Assembly: GCF_003332825.1 (NCBI RefSeq)
Contig: NZ_QIRF01000008.1
Location: 108,383 to 172,382 of the forward strand
DNA: 64,000 nt
Direction of reading: 5' to 3'
From: Dyella sp. C9
GTDB taxonomy: Bacteria; Pseudomonadota; Gammaproteobacteria; Xanthomonadales; Rhodanobacteraceae
Shown here: one piece after another, positions 63,001 through 64,000 of the stretch
Layout: every line of letters begins with the position of its first letter
Position numbering within the stretch: position 1 is the first letter of the stretch
The notes under the pieces: model-generated
Told to the model about the DNA's origin: nothing
Seen by the model: only the letters and a program-made list of their open reading frames with translations
The model's database searches: none
Program-made: the position numbers and the translations under genes

Positions 63001-64000
63001 CGATATGCCGTTGCCACCGACGCCGCCCTGGCCGCCGCCGCCCACGCTGTTGTCGCCGCCGTGGCCGCCCGCGATGATGCCGGAGCTGGTATTGGTGACC
63101 GCGCCCCCACCCTCCAGCGACACGCCATCACCACCGCCACCCGCATTGCCGGCCACGCCGCCGCCGGTGGTGTTGCCGCCACCGCCGCTGCGGTTGCCAT
63201 TGCCACCGGTGATGGTGCCCTGATTGGTGACCGTGCCGCCGGCCGTGAGCAGTACGCCATCGCCACCGGCACCGCCGTTCGCGCCCACGCCACCGGTGAT
63301 GTTGTTGGTACCGCTGCTGCTCTGTGCGCTGCCGCCGCCACCGGTGCCGCCATTGCCGCCAGTGAGGGTGGCGCCGCGCAGGTTGACCACGTTGCCGCGG
63401 CCCACCACCCACACGCCGATGCCGCCATTGCCGCCGAGGCCGCCGCTTCCGCTGATGGCTTCACCCGCGCCTTGCGCATAGCCGCCGTTCTCGCCATTGC
63501 CACCGGTACCGCCCGTGATGGCGCCAGAGTTGTTGATCATGCTGCCGCCGGTGAGGAATACGCCGCTGCCGCCCTCGCCGGCGGCGCCACCGGTGCCGCC
63601 CACGGCCACCACGCGGGCGCTGCCGCTGCTGCTGGTGGAGCCGGCGCCACCACCGTTGGCGCCGTTGCCGCCGATGATGCTGGCATGGAGCGCGTTGGTA
63701 ATGATGCCGCCGCTGACCGCCAGTACGCCGCTGCCGCCCGAACCGCCGCCGCCGCCTTCGCCGGCCACCACGTAGCTGCCGTCGCCCGTGCTGTTGCCCG
63801 GGCTGCCGCCGCCGCCACCGTTGCCGCCGTTGCCGCCCGTGAGGGTGCCGCTGTTGCTCAGCGTGGCCGAAACGCTGGTCAGCAGCACACCGCCACCGCC
63901 GTCACCGCCGCCGCCGCCATTGCCGCCGCCACCGGTGCCATTGCTGCCGGAGCCACCGCCACCGACGCCGTTGCCGCCGCAGGCGCCCGTCATGCTGCCT
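60022..64000 (-). CDS. Giant glycine-rich autotransporter (5'-truncated by the window edge)
   Basis: At least 1325 residues, open to the end of the window, so the signal peptide is not seen. The visible passenger begins with GGNGG/GGGGxGG-rich repeats (VLLTAGGTVTNQGTITGGNG and similar) for about 500 residues. Passenger repeats follow (LTKTGAGTLTLTGNSSYSGGTV, GNVQDGSLLVFNRSDTVTFYG). A linker of PPVTP repeats near residue 1005 leads to a beta-barrel of about 300 residues ending GNVGVRFNW. The terminal aromatic fits type V secretion. It shares design with the autotransporter at 22943-27544 but has a different linker and barrel, so it is a paralogue rather than a recent copy. Confidence 0.9.
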   Translation of the reverse strand, partial: GSMTGACGGNGVGGGGSGSNGTGGGGNGGGGGDGGGGVLLTSVSATLSNSGTLTGGNGGNGGGGGSPGNSTGDGSYVVAGEGGGGGSGGSGVLAVSGGIITNALHASIIGGNGANGGGAGSTSSSGSARVVAVGGTGGAAGEGGSGVFLTGGSMINNSGAITGGTGGNGENGGYAQGAGEAISGSGGLGGNGGIGVWVVGRGNVVNLRGATLTGGNGGTGGGGSAQSSSGTNNITGGVGANGGAGGDGVLLTAGGTVTNQGTITGGNGNRSGGGGNTTGGGVAGNAGGGGDGVSLEGGGAVTNTSSGIIAGGHGGDNSVGGGGQGGVGGNGISLANGGIVQNEGQVSAGTGGAGANANVTNGAGGAGSAGGNGVLIAGNGDVTNTAGATIVGGGGGTGGGSNGTGVGGAGGAGGSGVLITQGGNMTNDGTVNGGSGNRGGGGGGAAGGAGGVGVEVTSGGTVTNTGAVTGGNGGSGGTAGDGGGQGANGAGGMGMSGDGIAIINSGIITGGLSADGVTRSNAIQFTGGTNSLELHAGSPINGTVDGNQGTNTLILGGTADSSFDASLIGPTAQYEGFSAFHKTGSSTWTLTGSTTAVTPWTLFAGVLNVSADASLGDPSGTLTFDGGTLQLGASFNLAATRAVTLDAAGGTIDTNGYAGTIAQGITGSGELTKTGAGTLTLTGNSSYSGGTVISAGTLQLGSGGTSGSIVGNVQDGSLLVFNRSDTVTFYGIISDWTDTTPDPSGAVTQSGSGTTVLDAVNTYTGITSVDAGTLAIGDAAHTTASLSGGGEVIVASGATFGGYGSTAGSVDNNGTIAVANAVPAFAGGATGSFTIGGTLTNAGLLQIAGQGVGNRLVVGNYVGQNGRMAINTVLNGDGSPSDLLVINGGSATGGTVINVTNVGGLGGTTPGNGILVVQALNGATTAANAFALGNQVEAGPYLYTLYQGSRDNSSPESWYLRTENPNPPVTPPVTPVTPPVTPPVTPPGTPTPPEVVPDYRPEVSLYTALPSMMLNYGITLIGTLHERVGEEEQLHGLVSGDEWGPTAAWARVLGQDGEWDARSGGIYRDGPSFDDNMIALQGGMDLYRAEQDGGLRDFAGVMAAVGHGHGGVTNFDQTSAGNDRFDSYTIGAYWTRFGANDWYLDGVLQGTWYNARATSNYQNSLSTDGFGAAASLEGGYPFKFDGGWSLEPQAQVIYQNLHVDNASDAAARVQFRDTDSLTARVGGRASNTWSWDQGGQPRLLTGWLVANIWHEFNSDAQTLFSSDDGNVPFQSDLTGTWWELGAGLSAQVSKVASIYATLSYQKGFSAGVRAFNGNVGVRFNW

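Overview
This is a GC-rich, gene-dense chromosomal segment. The likely source is a gammaproteobacterium of the Xanthomonadales, probably Rhodanobacteraceae (a Dyella, Luteibacter or Rhodanobacter-type organism). This is inferred from a type II secretion operon in the Xanthomonas (Xps) order E-F-G-H-I-J-K-L-M-N-D, GTAG-headed REP palindromes, a large TonB receptor and a sigma/kinase pair of the kind known in Xanthomonas. I saw no tRNA, rRNA, CRISPR array, transposase or phage gene.

Layout. 1-1724: 3' part of an rluE-type pseudouridine synthase, two copies of a roughly 200-base REP-bounded repeat, then tatD on the minus strand. 2285-13207: an eleven-gene type II secretion operon, mostly joined by 4-base ATGA overlaps, ending in a lipoprotein secretin with a long low-complexity insert. 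13322-22738: hrpB helicase, membrane-anchored M20 peptidase, TonB receptor with a TetR regulator, UBP-type zinc-finger protein, DUF3455 secreted protein and a sulfotransferase. 22943-27544: a giant glycine-rich autotransporter. 28269-38161: diguanylate cyclase, GAF protein, DyP peroxidase, a divergent XRE regulator and SDR epimerase pair, a secreted serine hydrolase, two unknown proteins and a MipA/OmpV porin-like protein. 38158-41399: an exonuclease/helicase pair resembling B. subtilis MrfB/MrfA. 41625-49236: a two-component system running into a tripartite RND efflux pump.

The most exciting locus is 49321-52566 on the minus strand. A tetrapyrrole-methylase-fold enzyme with the signature of borosin peptide-backbone alpha-N-methyltransferases lies upstream of a 104-residue protein. 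That protein has a SonA-like N-terminal domain, a very acidic linker and a short hydrophobic, beta-branched tail. This looks like a split borosin RiPP system. The precursor stop codon overlaps a possible TTG start of a TPR-GGDEF diguanylate cyclase, which suggests coupling of the peptide to c-di-GMP signalling.

52702-64000: two lipoproteins of unknown function, an ECF sigma factor translationally coupled to a Ser/Thr kinase with a membrane segment and TPR-like C-terminus, an alpha/beta hydrolase, a DUF5615 PIN-like protein, a short LOV-HTH photoreceptor candidate, and a second giant glycine-rich autotransporter that runs off the end of the window.

Start codons were chosen from ribosome-binding sites, overlaps and family N-termini. 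Where two starts are plausible this is stated.
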